NCBI RefSeq assembly: GCF_003053745.1
Contig: NZ_QAYE01000002.1
Span: forward strand, 310,001 to 374,000
Direction: 5' to 3'
Length of the DNA stretch: 64,000 nucleotides
From: Sphingomonas faeni
Lineage (GTDB): Bacteria; Pseudomonadota; Alphaproteobacteria; Sphingomonadales; Sphingomonadaceae
The translations under genes were made by a program, and so were the position numbers. Within the stretch, counting starts at the first letter, position 1. Each line of letters starts with the position of its first letter. The notes under the pieces are model-generated. The model saw nothing but the letters and a program-made list of their open reading frames with translations, was not told where the DNA came from and did not search any database. Below are positions 53,216 to 60,801 of this stretch, one piece after another.

Positions 53216-54009
53216 CGGGCCGGATCGCCTCGCTCGGGATGTACGATCACCCCGCGCAGCACGCTGCGAACGACCGGCTGTGGTCGGCGATCGCTGCCGT
53301 TTTGCGCGAACGCGGTGTCGCGGAGGTGCCCGATCGGCTCGATCGAACGCGCGACGTCCATGCGATCTGGCGTGATCCGGCGCTGCTGTTCGGTCAGGCC
53401 TGTGGCTATCCGTTGATCGCCGATCCGACGCTGGATCTGCGCGTGATCGCGTTCCCGATCTACGCCGGGCGAGAAAGTGGCAGCGTGATCGTGGCGAGAG
53501 CGGACGATCCCCGCGGTTCGGTCGCGGTGTTCCGCGGTAGCCGCGCGGCCATCAACGACCGCCAGTCGAACACCGGCATGAACCTGTTCCGCGCGACGGT
53601 AGCGCCGTTTGCAGGGCAGGGGCCGTTCTTTGCCGAGGTGGTCGAAACCGGCGCGCATCGAGCCAGCATCGTCGCGGTCGGGACGGGCAAGGCGGATCTC
53701 GCCGCGATCGACCGCGTAACCTATGCGACCATCGCACGGTTCGAGCCGGCGTTGGTCGCGCGCCTGAAGATCGTCGCGCCCAGCCCCGCATCGCCGAGCC
53801 TGCCCTTCGTGACCGCGACCGGGACCGACGCCGAGACGGTGGCGGCATTGCGAAGCGCGCTCGATCATGTCGCCGCCGATCCCGCGCTCGCGGCGGTACG
53901 CGAGACGCTGCTCCTCGCCGGGATCGTACCCGCCGAGCCAGGTGCGCTGACCCCGATATCGACGCTGGAAGCCGACGCCGTCCGGGCCGGCTATCCCACG
54001 CTCCGCTGA
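53212..54009 (+). CDS. PhnD-like phosphate/phosphonate-binding family protein without signal peptide, TTG start
   Basis: 265 residues from the TTG at 53212, which overlaps the desaturase stop by four bases; an ATG at 53239 (MYDHPAQHA) is the alternative. It resembles the periplasmic binding-protein fold of PhnD/transferrin-like proteins: IASLGMYDHPAQHAANDRLW, LLFGQACGYPLI, GSVIVARADDPRG, SRAAINDRQSNTGMN and ETGAHRASIVAVGTGKADLA. There is no signal peptide and no ABC permease or ATPase nearby, so it is probably a cytoplasmic stand-alone protein that binds or converts a small anionic molecule. The next gene starts one base after its stop. Confidence 0.8.
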   Translation: MTGRIASLGMYDHPAQHAANDRLWSAIAAVLRERGVAEVPDRLDRTRDVHAIWRDPALLFGQACGYPLIADPTLDLRVIAFPIYAGRESGSVIVARADDPRGSVAVFRGSRAAINDRQSNTGMNLFRATVAPFAGQGPFFAEVVETGAHRASIVAVGTGKADLAAIDRVTYATIARFEPALVARLKIVAPSPASPSLPFVTATGTDAETVAALRSALDHVAADPALAAVRETLLLAGIVPAEPGALTPISTLEADAVRAGYPTLR

Positions 54010-54010
54010 C

Positions 54011-54973
54011 ATGAAGGACAACGCCGTGTCATCAGCATCCGACCCGATCGACCTCGCCGCGACGATCGACGAACTGCGCAGCGCACGTCGCGCCTGGCGG
54101 CAGGAGCAGGACGGCCGACATAGCGTCGCGCGCTTCCCGTCGCTGGACGAGACCGGTCGCGCGCTCGACGATCTCGTCGCGGCGCTGTTTCCCGGGCGGC
54201 TCGGCATGTTCGCAGGTCCGGTCGAGCGCGAGGACGCGTTCGTCGAGACACGGCTCCGACAGGCGCTGGAACGGCTGCAACGGCAGGTCGAACGCGAATT
54301 CGCCTATTGGCAGGAAGAGGCGGTGCTGTCGTTCGACGTCAGCCATGCGAGCATGATCATCGGCCTGTTCTGCGCCGAACTGGGGCCGATCCGCGAACTG
54401 GTCGACGACGATGTCCGCGCGGCATTCCTCGGCGATCCGGCGGCCCGCAGCGCGGACGAGATCCTGATCTGCTACCCCGGCATCGTCGCGATCCTGTATC
54501 ACCGGATCGCGCACGCGCTCTACGGCCTCGGCGCGCCAATCGTCGCGCGGATCATCTCCGAACTCGCCAACAACCGCACCGGTATCGACATCCACCCGGG
54601 CGCGACGATCGGCCGCAGCTTCTTCATCGATCACGGCACCGGCGTCGTGATCGGCGAGACCGCGATCATCGGCGACCGGGTGCAGATCTACCAGCACGTC
54701 ACGCTCGGCGCGCGCAGTCCGCTCGGCGTGACCGACGTGTCGGCGCGTGAACGGCTCGCGCGGCATCCGATCGTCGAGGACGACGTGGTGATCTATGCCG
54801 GTGCGACGATCCTTGGTCGCGTGACGATCGGGCAGGGCGCGACGATCGGCGGTAATGTCTGGCTGCTCGAAGACGTACCCGCCGGCAGCGTGGTCGCACA
54901 GCCGACCGCGATGATCCTCGCGGGCGATGCGGCGGACCAGTTGCACGAGACGCTGAGAGGGCGCGCCGCATGA
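54011..54973 (+). CDS. Serine O-acetyltransferase (EpsC/CysE-like)
   Basis: 320 residues, with a longer N-terminal helical domain than E. coli CysE (273). The C-terminal left-handed beta-helix contains NRTGIDIHPGATIGRSFFID, HGTGVVIGETAIIGD, VQIYQHVTLGARS and YAGATILGRVTIGQGATIGG, including the acetyl-CoA and serine-site histidines of serine acetyltransferases. It makes O-acetylserine, the cysteine precursor, or acetylates a related substrate. It is one base downstream of the PhnD-like gene and overlaps the next gene by four bases, so it is probably dedicated to this pathway rather than general cysteine synthesis. No cysK is adjacent. Confidence 0.88.
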   Translation: MKDNAVSSASDPIDLAATIDELRSARRAWRQEQDGRHSVARFPSLDETGRALDDLVAALFPGRLGMFAGPVEREDAFVETRLRQALERLQRQVEREFAYWQEEAVLSFDVSHASMIIGLFCAELGPIRELVDDDVRAAFLGDPAARSADEILICYPGIVAILYHRIAHALYGLGAPIVARIISELANNRTGIDIHPGATIGRSFFIDHGTGVVIGETAIIGDRVQIYQHVTLGARSPLGVTDVSARERLARHPIVEDDVVIYAGATILGRVTIGQGATIGGNVWLLEDVPAGSVVAQPTAMILAGDAADQLHETLRGRAA

Positions 54974-55740
54974 TGCGTTTTGCCTGCTGCCGTCGGGAGG
55001 ATGGGCCGCCCAAGCCCGTGATCGGCGTGTTGTGCTGCAACGAAGTGGTCGATCGTCCGATCCAGGCGGTCGCCACCCGCTTCGTCGAGCCGCTGGTGCG
55101 CTATGCCGGCGCAACCGTCCTGCTGGTGCCGGCCGTGGCGGATGCGATGGACACGCGGGCGCTGGCTGGACGCCTAGATGGCCTGTTGCTGACCGGGTCG
55201 CGCTCGAACGTCGCAGGGGCACGCTACGGCAAGTCGGACGCGGCCGACGATGCGCTCGATCTGGACCGCGATGCGGTGGCGCTCGAACTTGCGGGCCGGA
55301 TGATCGAGGCGGGGCGGCCGGTGTTCGGTATCTGCCGCGGGTTGCAGGAGCTGAACGTGCTGTTCGGCGGCACGCTGACCGATGCGCTGGACGATGGCCA
55401 TCACCGGTCGACCGACGACGCGACAGCGTACGAGACGCTGTTCGATCATGTCCACGACGTGAGACTGCGATCGGGCGGGATGCTCGCGGCCGCGATCGCC
55501 GAGCCCAGCATCTCGGTCACGTCGGTTCACCGCCAGGGAATCGATCGGCTGGGGGAGGGGCTCAGCGTCGAGGCGCATTCGGTGTCGGACGGGCTGGTCG
55601 AGGCGTTCTCGGCGCGCCCATGCGGCGGCGACGTGCTGGCGGTGCAATGGCATCCCGAATGGGACGTTGCAGCCAGCGCATCCAGCCGCGCATTCTTTTC
55701 ACTTATCGGCCAGTCGCTTGGGACCTATCGGGACCGATGA
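54970..55740 (+). CDS. Class I glutamine-amidotransferase-like gamma-glutamyl hydrolase (PuuD-like)
   Basis: 256 residues. A Cys/Arg-rich leader (MMRFACCRREDGPP) precedes the peptidase C26/PuuD fold: DGLLLTGSRSNVAGARYG, the nucleophile elbow PVFGICRGLQELNVLFGG (catalytic Cys), SVTSVHRQGIDRLG and AVQWHPEWD with the His of the triad. Such enzymes hydrolyse gamma-glutamyl amides. Coupled to serine acetyltransferase by a four-base overlap, it may remove a gamma-glutamyl group from a peptide or intermediate, for example a glutathione-like compound (inference). The TonB receptor follows after 65 bases. Confidence 0.88.
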   Translation: MMRFACCRREDGPPKPVIGVLCCNEVVDRPIQAVATRFVEPLVRYAGATVLLVPAVADAMDTRALAGRLDGLLLTGSRSNVAGARYGKSDAADDALDLDRDAVALELAGRMIEAGRPVFGICRGLQELNVLFGGTLTDALDDGHHRSTDDATAYETLFDHVHDVRLRSGGMLAAAIAEPSISVTSVHRQGIDRLGEGLSVEAHSVSDGLVEAFSARPCGGDVLAVQWHPEWDVAASASSRAFFSLIGQSLGTYRDR

Positions 55741-55805
55741 CTGCGACCGCTCGTTTGGTTCGCACGGAGATCGTCGCAGAGCGATCCACTAACAGGGACA
55801 CTATC

Positions 55806-58277
55806 ATGACTGCTTATCGTACCGCGTTGACGCTCGCCGCCTCGACCCTTGCCTTTGCCAGCGCGCAGGTAGCCCATGCGCAGGACGTGCCCACGCAAAC
55901 GGCGACGGCGCCTGCCGCAGACACGGCTGCGGCACCCGACACGGCAGACGATATCATCGTCACGGGCACCCGCGCGGTTGGTCGGTCGCGGCTCGACAGC
56001 GCGTCGCCGGTCGACGTGCTGAGCTCGGCCGCGATCCAGCGTCAGGGGACGACCGAACTGGGCGCGGCGCTGTCGGCGATCGCACCGTCGATCGACTTCC
56101 CGCGTCCGTCCGCCGTCGATGGCACCGACGCGATCCGCCCGGCGACGTTGCGCGGCCTTTCGCCCGACCAGACGCTCGTGCTGGTCAACGGCGTGCGTGG
56201 CCATACTGCGGCTTTGCTCAACGTCGGCGGGTCGGTCGGGCGCGGGTCGGCCGCGGTCGACCTGAACACGATCCCGACCGTGGCACTCGACCGAATCGAA
56301 GTGCTGCGTGACGGGGCGTCCGCACAATATGGCTCGGATGCGATCGCCGGCGTCGTCAACCTGCGACTGCGCGAGGCCCGGTCGGGCGGCGGCATGACCG
56401 TCAACTACGGCTTCTACAACACCGATATCGACACCGCGCGCGGCAGCCGCAGCACGAATGGCGAGCATGCGCTGACCGTGTCCGGCTGGCAGGGCATCGG
56501 CTTTGGCGAGGACGGCTTCCTGACTGTCTCGGGCGAGTATCTGGATCGCCAGGCGACCAACCGCGCCGACTTCGACACGCGCGCGCTGGTCAAAGTCCCC
56601 GGGACGCCGGGTCGTGTGACCGGCCTCTTCGGCGACCCCAAGGTCGAGCAATACAGCATCTTCGCCAACGCCGGCACCACGCTGACCGGCACGTGGAAGC
56701 TGTACGGCTGGCTCGGCTATCAGGACCGCGACACGCGCAGCGCGGCCTTCCCGCGATTGCCGCTGCAGTCGGACCCGGTAGCAGTCGCGCGACTGGAGCT
56801 GGCAGGACTTTCGGATGGGTTCCTGCCGCTGATCAATACCAAGTCGCGCGACATCAACTCGGCCATCGGGATCAAGGGCGTGGTCGCCGACTGGAACGTC
56901 GACCTGAACGCCAGCTATGGCCGCAACAAGATCGGGTTCCGGACGCTCGATTCCGCGAACTATGCCTATGGCCGCACCACGCAGCGCGACTTCTCCGACG
57001 GTGCGCTGATCTACGACCAGTACATCGTCGGGCTCGACGTCGATCGTAAGTTCGACGTGTTGCAGGGCGTCAACGTCGCGTTCGGGCTCGAAGGGCGCCG
57101 CGAGGGGTTCAAGATCCAGCCGGGCGAACTCGCATCCTATGGCTATCCCGCCGATCGGACAGTGACCGGCGCATTGCCGACCGCACCTCCCGGCGCGCAG
57201 GGCTTTGGCGGATTCTCGCCGGACAACGCGATCGAGCGGAGCCGCCGCAACGGCAGCGTCTATCTCGATGTAGAAGCGCAGGTGACGGACAAGCTGCTGC
57301 TCGGACTCGCCGGACGCGGTGAAGACTATTCCGATTTCGGCTCGACCGGCACCGGTAAGGTCTCCGCGCGCTATGACTTCGCGCGCTGGTTCGCACTGCG
57401 TGGAACGGCGTCGACCGGCTTCCGCGCGCCGGCTTTGCAGCAGCAGTATTTCACCTCGGTTGCGACCGTCATTCAAAACGGAAATCCAATCCAGACCGGC
57501 ACCTACCCATCGGTGAGCCCCATTGCGGCTAGACTCGGAGGCCTTCCGCTGGAGCCCGAGAAGTCGACCAATTTTTCGGTGGGCACGGTGATCCGCGCCG
57601 GCAGGTTCGAGCTGACGGTCGATGCCTACCGCATCCGCATCCGCAACCAGATCGGACTGTCGGAGAACCTTGCCGCAGCGGGCAATCCGCAGGTCGCGGC
57701 CCTGCTGTCGCCGTTCAACGTCAGCGCCGCGCGGTTCTTCGTCAACGGCATCGCCTCGACCACAAAGGGCATCGACGCGGTCGCGCATTACCGGCTGCCG
57801 ACCGATGCTGCCGGGACGTTCGACCTGACGATCGCCGGTAACGTCAACGATGTGAACGTGACGCGCGTGCCGACATCGACCTCGGCGCTTAACCCGGCAC
57901 CGACGCTGTTCGCCCGCAACCGCATCGAGTCGCTCGAGAACGGTACGCCGGGCGAGAAGGTGACTGGGTCGATCGACTGGTCGCTCGACCAGCTCGGCGC
58001 ACTGGCCCGCGTCACCTATTATGGCGACGTGACGCAGCCCGGCACGACGGCGGCCGGCGACGTGCATAGCGGTAAGCACCTGATCACCGATCTCGAACTT
58101 CGTTACCAGGCGAAGAAGGGCGCGCAGATCGGGCTCGGCGTCAGCAACCTGTTCGACGTCTATCCCGACGCGACGAGCATCGCGAACAACCCGACCGGGG
58201 TGATCGGCTACCCGTATTACTCGCCGTTCGGGTTCAACGGCCGCTACGTCTACGCACGCGCCGGCCTGAGCTGGTGA
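55806..58277 (+). CDS. TonB-dependent receptor of the desaturase-serine acetyltransferase cluster
   Basis: 823 residues. The frame is open far upstream through the amidotransferase gene, but the ATG at 55806 begins a signal peptide (MTAYRTALTLAASTLAFASA, then QVAHAQ). A Thr/Ala-rich spacer leads to DDIIVTGTRAVGRSRLD, a plug with LVLVNGVRGHTAALLNV and RIEVLRDGASAQYGSDAIAG, and a barrel ending RAGLSW. The plug style is closer to sugar/peptide or general nutrient receptors than to ferrisiderophore receptors. As the last gene of the cluster it probably imports the starting material. A 122-base spacer (58278-58399) follows. Confidence 0.92.
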   Translation: MTAYRTALTLAASTLAFASAQVAHAQDVPTQTATAPAADTAAAPDTADDIIVTGTRAVGRSRLDSASPVDVLSSAAIQRQGTTELGAALSAIAPSIDFPRPSAVDGTDAIRPATLRGLSPDQTLVLVNGVRGHTAALLNVGGSVGRGSAAVDLNTIPTVALDRIEVLRDGASAQYGSDAIAGVVNLRLREARSGGGMTVNYGFYNTDIDTARGSRSTNGEHALTVSGWQGIGFGEDGFLTVSGEYLDRQATNRADFDTRALVKVPGTPGRVTGLFGDPKVEQYSIFANAGTTLTGTWKLYGWLGYQDRDTRSAAFPRLPLQSDPVAVARLELAGLSDGFLPLINTKSRDINSAIGIKGVVADWNVDLNASYGRNKIGFRTLDSANYAYGRTTQRDFSDGALIYDQYIVGLDVDRKFDVLQGVNVAFGLEGRREGFKIQPGELASYGYPADRTVTGALPTAPPGAQGFGGFSPDNAIERSRRNGSVYLDVEAQVTDKLLLGLAGRGEDYSDFGSTGTGKVSARYDFARWFALRGTASTGFRAPALQQQYFTSVATVIQNGNPIQTGTYPSVSPIAARLGGLPLEPEKSTNFSVGTVIRAGRFELTVDAYRIRIRNQIGLSENLAAAGNPQVAALLSPFNVSAARFFVNGIASTTKGIDAVAHYRLPTDAAGTFDLTIAGNVNDVNVTRVPTSTSALNPAPTLFARNRIESLENGTPGEKVTGSIDWSLDQLGALARVTYYGDVTQPGTTAAGDVHSGKHLITDLELRYQAKKGAQIGLGVSNLFDVYPDATSIANNPTGVIGYPYYSPFGFNGRYVYARAGLSW

Positions 58278-58399
58278 TTAAATCATAGTCTTACGATAGG
58301 GTATTGCGTTCGGCGGCATCGCTGGTTAGCTTTCGGTTCCAGGATCGATTTCGCGCATTGCGGTCGTAATTCTGCACTAGTCATCACGGAGACCATTCG

Positions 58400-58618
58400 A
58401 TGAAGAAGATCACGATCGTGCCAATGATTGCAGTCCTGGCACTTGGCCTCGCCGCCTGCACGAAGCCCGCAGCGACCGAGAACGTTACCGACATTCAGTC
58501 GAACACGGTCGTCGAAGAGTCGGACGCGAATCTTTCCGCGGTAGATGGTATCGAGACGAGCAACTCCACCGATCTCGAGAACTCGGTCGATTCGAATTCG
58601 AGCGGCAACGCGCTCTGA
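58400..58618 (+). CDS. Small Ser/Asn/Asp-rich lipoprotein
   Basis: 72 residues. MKKITIVPMIAVLALGLAAC is a lipoprotein signal with Cys20 in the lipobox LAAC; the next residues KPAATENVTD and the rest are acidic and low in hydrophobics. No domain is recognisable. Small lipoproteins of this kind occur widely in sphingomonads. CGGAGA lies at 58387-58392, a usable ribosome site before the ATG at 58400. A strong terminator follows. Confidence 0.82.
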   Translation: MKKITIVPMIAVLALGLAACTKPAATENVTDIQSNTVVEESDANLSAVDGIETSNSTDLENSVDSNSSGNAL

Positions 58619-58679
58619 TCACGACTTGAAATGTAACCGACGACTTGGTTCCGTAATCGAACCATCTGTTGGAAAACTC

Positions 58680-58723
58680 AAAAGGCGACGTACTTCCCAT
58701 TTTAGGGAATGCGTCGCCTTTTG
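58680..58723 (+). terminator. Strong intrinsic terminator of the small lipoprotein gene
   Basis: AAAAGGCGACG (58680-58690) pairs exactly with CGTCGCCTTTT (58712-58722), and inside the loop TTCCC pairs with GGGAA, giving a near-continuous 16-base-pair stem ending in a T-run. The A-tract on the other side also allows termination from the opposite strand. Confidence 0.88.
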
Positions 58724-58992
58724 TATTTCGAACGATCGAAGTACGTTTTCGAGTCGATGCATTTCGGCGCAATTTATACTCTGCTCACCGATCGTGGTGA
58801 ATAACTCTATTCCCATTTGATAAGTGGGTATTACAACGGGGCAACGTCAAGGCGAAGTGAAGCTCCCTAGACGGAAACTCGTGGTCCAGCGGATCCCCTC
58901 TGCTGGGCCACCATTTTTGAGCGCGAGCTCTGGAAGAGTTCGCGGCCTGCCGGCATCTGACAGGGACCGTACTCACGAGTATTCGCTATTAG
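58724..58992 (+). other. Gene-free stretch with a second hairpin terminator; possible small RNA
   Basis: No protein gene is apparent. GTGGTCCAGC (58881-58890) pairs with GCTGGGCCAC (58902-58911), one G-U, with an 11-base loop and TTTTT at 58914-58918, forming a second plus-strand terminator about 190 bases after the first. A transcript starting between them would be an approximately 150-190 base RNA. The 3' CCACCA resembles a tRNA end, but no tRNA fold is present. No promoter can be assigned with confidence. Confidence 0.35.
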
Positions 58993-59577
58993 TCAGCTGG
59001 TCTTCGGTACCGCGTTGGATCGACGTCCGCGCCAATAACGGATCGCGGTCATCACCACCGCGACAACGACTGCGAGGATCGCAACGCCGGCCAGCTTGTG
59101 CCTCGGCATGATGCTGTGGACCGCGTCGAGCAGCGTATCCCCGAACAGATAGCCGATGCCGGTGAACATCACGCCCCAGACCGCCGCGGAGATCGCATTG
59201 AGCATCATGAACGTGCGCGCGGGGACGTGCGACGTGCCGATAGCTATGGGGCTGATCGTCCGCAGACCGTAGAGAAAGCGGAAGCCAAGGATGAAGACGG
59301 TCGGGTGGCGTTCCAGCGTATCGAGTGCCTTGGCGAAGGCCGGCTTGGCGGCGATCTTGCGGACGCGGGCGGTGTCGCGGTAACGACGCCCGGCGAGGAA
59401 GAAGAGCTGGTCCGCGGCGAACGATCCCGCGACTGCCGCGGCGGCACTACCCCAGAGCGGCAGCAGGTTCTGATGCGCCAGCACGCCGCCGGTCACGACC
59501 GCGGTTTCGCCTTCGAGCCCCGCACCCAGGAATATCGCGGCGAGGCCGTATTGGGCGATGAGCGTTTCGATCGACAT
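58993..59577 (-). CDS. DedA family membrane protein
   Basis: 194 residues with four to five hydrophobic segments. DedA features are present: GAGLEGETAVVTGGVLA (the conserved acidic Glu pair region), FAADQLFFLAGRRYR, FILGFRFLYGLRTISPIAIG with the conserved Arg residues, and NAISAAVWGVMFTGIGYLFG. DedA proteins are inner-membrane transporters tied to undecaprenyl-phosphate or phospholipid recycling and proton balance. It is the last of three genes on the minus strand (glycosylase, DUF1993, DedA), 86 bases after the DUF1993 stop. Confidence 0.9.
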   Translation of the reverse strand: MSIETLIAQYGLAAIFLGAGLEGETAVVTGGVLAHQNLLPLWGSAAAAVAGSFAADQLFFLAGRRYRDTARVRKIAAKPAFAKALDTLERHPTVFILGFRFLYGLRTISPIAIGTSHVPARTFMMLNAISAAVWGVMFTGIGYLFGDTLLDAVHSIMPRHKLAGVAILAVVVAVVMTAIRYWRGRRSNAVPKTS

Positions 59578-59663
59578 CGCTCGCCCTTGCCGCAGCGCGG
59601 AGTTCTCCGCCAGTATGATTTATCCGCCTCGCTGCAGGCGGTTATCGACCGGACGATGGGCTT

Positions 59664-60164
59664 CTACCGACCGAGATAATCCATCTTGCCGATCGGTACA
59701 CCGCGCATCCGCAACAGCGCGTAGGCGGTCGTGATGTGGAAATAGAAATTGGGCAGCACGAACCCGAGCACATAGCTCTGCCCCGTAAAGTCCAACGTCC
59801 GGCTGGGCGTGACGATCGTGACGACAGCATCTTCCTTGCCGTCGATCGCGTCGCGCGGGACGCCATCCAGGAACGCAACCGTTGCGGCGATGCGCTGCTG
59901 GAGCGCTGTGAAACTCGTCTCGTCGTCGGCCATCGCGATCGTCGGGACGCCGCCAAGCCGGACCATCGCGCCCTTGGCCGTATCGCTCGCCCGCTGGACC
60001 TGAGCGGTCAGCGGCGCCATGTCGGCGATCAGTCGCGTGCCAAGCATGTCCGCCTCGGCGATGCCGTGCTCCTGTGCATAGGCTTCGCCCGATTTCAGGA
60101 TCGCCGAAAGACTGGCGAAACCGCGGCGAAACGCGGGGACGGTGAGGTCATAGAGCTGGGTCAT
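59664..60164 (-). CDS. DUF1993 family protein
   Basis: 166 residues, ATG at 60162-60164 (MTQLYDLTVPAFRRGFASLS). The protein is helical, with DMLGTRLIADMAPLTAQVQR, FTALQQRIAATVAFLDGV and a C-terminal NFYFHITTAYALLRMRGVPI, which are typical of DUF1993, a DinB-like four-helix bundle. Conserved His and Asp suggest a possible metal site. Function unknown. Twenty-two bases downstream of the glycosylase gene on the same strand, so probably co-transcribed. Confidence 0.87.
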   Translation of the reverse strand: MTQLYDLTVPAFRRGFASLSAILKSGEAYAQEHGIAEADMLGTRLIADMAPLTAQVQRASDTAKGAMVRLGGVPTIAMADDETSFTALQQRIAATVAFLDGVPRDAIDGKEDAVVTIVTPSRTLDFTGQSYVLGFVLPNFYFHITTAYALLRMRGVPIGKMDYLGR

Positions 60165-60186
60165 GAACGCAGGCGTAGGCGCGCAA

Positions 60187-60690
60187 TCATGTCCGGTCGA
60201 GGAGGAACGCGGCAAGCTGGTTCCAGGCAGGCTGCTTTGCCGCGACGCCAATCGTATGCAGCGGGCTGCTGGAAGGAAGCGCGACGACGCTCGGTCCAGC
60301 ATAGTTTGGTCCGAGCAGCTTCATGCCCTGCTTGAGCGCGGTGCCGCCGTTGAAGGCGATCGCACGAAGCTTCGGCAATCGTCCGATGAGCGCGACGATG
60401 TCGTTGCCTTCCACATCGAGGATCGCCGCGTCGCTGCTTCCACTTCGCCGCGCCGAGCTGATCACGTCCCACAGCGCCACGCCGTACGCACGCAACGCCG
60501 CCAGCCGATCCACATAGTCGAGCGTCGCGAGATCGCGTCCGACGACCGGCGATATAAGTTGCCAGAACTGGTTCTGCGGGTGCGCATAATAACGCTGCGC
60601 GGCGAGCGAGCGGTCGCCCGGCAGGCTGCCCAGAACCAGAACCCGCGCTTCAGAATTGAAAACCGGCGGAAACGAGTGCTTGAGCGACAT
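60187..60690 (-). CDS. Hypoxanthine/uracil-DNA glycosylase family (UDG family 6-like)
   Basis: 167 residues. The N-terminal motif VLVLGSLPGDRSLAAQRYYA followed by HPQNQFWQLI is characteristic of the hypoxanthine-DNA glycosylase branch of the UDG superfamily. LWDVISSARRSGSSD, AIAFNGGTALKQG and the C-terminal LPSSSPLHT complete the fold. It would remove deaminated bases (hypoxanthine, possibly uracil or xanthine) from DNA. It diverges from the KaiC-like gene with a 111-base spacer (60691-60801). Confidence 0.88.
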   Translation of the reverse strand: MSLKHSFPPVFNSEARVLVLGSLPGDRSLAAQRYYAHPQNQFWQLISPVVGRDLATLDYVDRLAALRAYGVALWDVISSARRSGSSDAAILDVEGNDIVALIGRLPKLRAIAFNGGTALKQGMKLLGPNYAGPSVVALPSSSPLHTIGVAAKQPAWNQLAAFLLDRT

Positions 60691-60801
60691 TAAGTTCCTC
60701 GGAGTGGCGCGACCGTAAGGCTATGCGATACGCCGGTTATAACCTAGAACGAGAACATATGGTCGCACCATGCGCGGTACGATCACAGGAAGGACTGCCA
60801 C

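Noticed and set aside
55032..55805. In-frame upstream extension of the receptor at 55806 through the amidotransferase gene
   Set aside because: The extension has shadow composition and the receptor signal peptide begins at 55806; a real gene in another frame fills the region.
55725..58079. A 784-codon open frame antisense to the last TonB receptor
   Set aside because: Its translation is Arg/Asp/Val-rich with no domain, as expected of a high-GC shadow frame.
21103..58306. Shared 13-mer CGATAGGGTATTG in two promoter regions (21103-21115 and 58294-58306)
   Set aside because: Dozens of identical 13-mer pairs are expected by chance in 64 kb; spacing to the downstream genes differs.
58858..58913. 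tRNA- or tmRNA-like 3' end (GGGCCACCA)
   Set aside because: No acceptor partner, T-loop or anticodon arm can be drawn, and no alphaproteobacterial tmRNA tag is present; it is better explained as a terminator hairpin.
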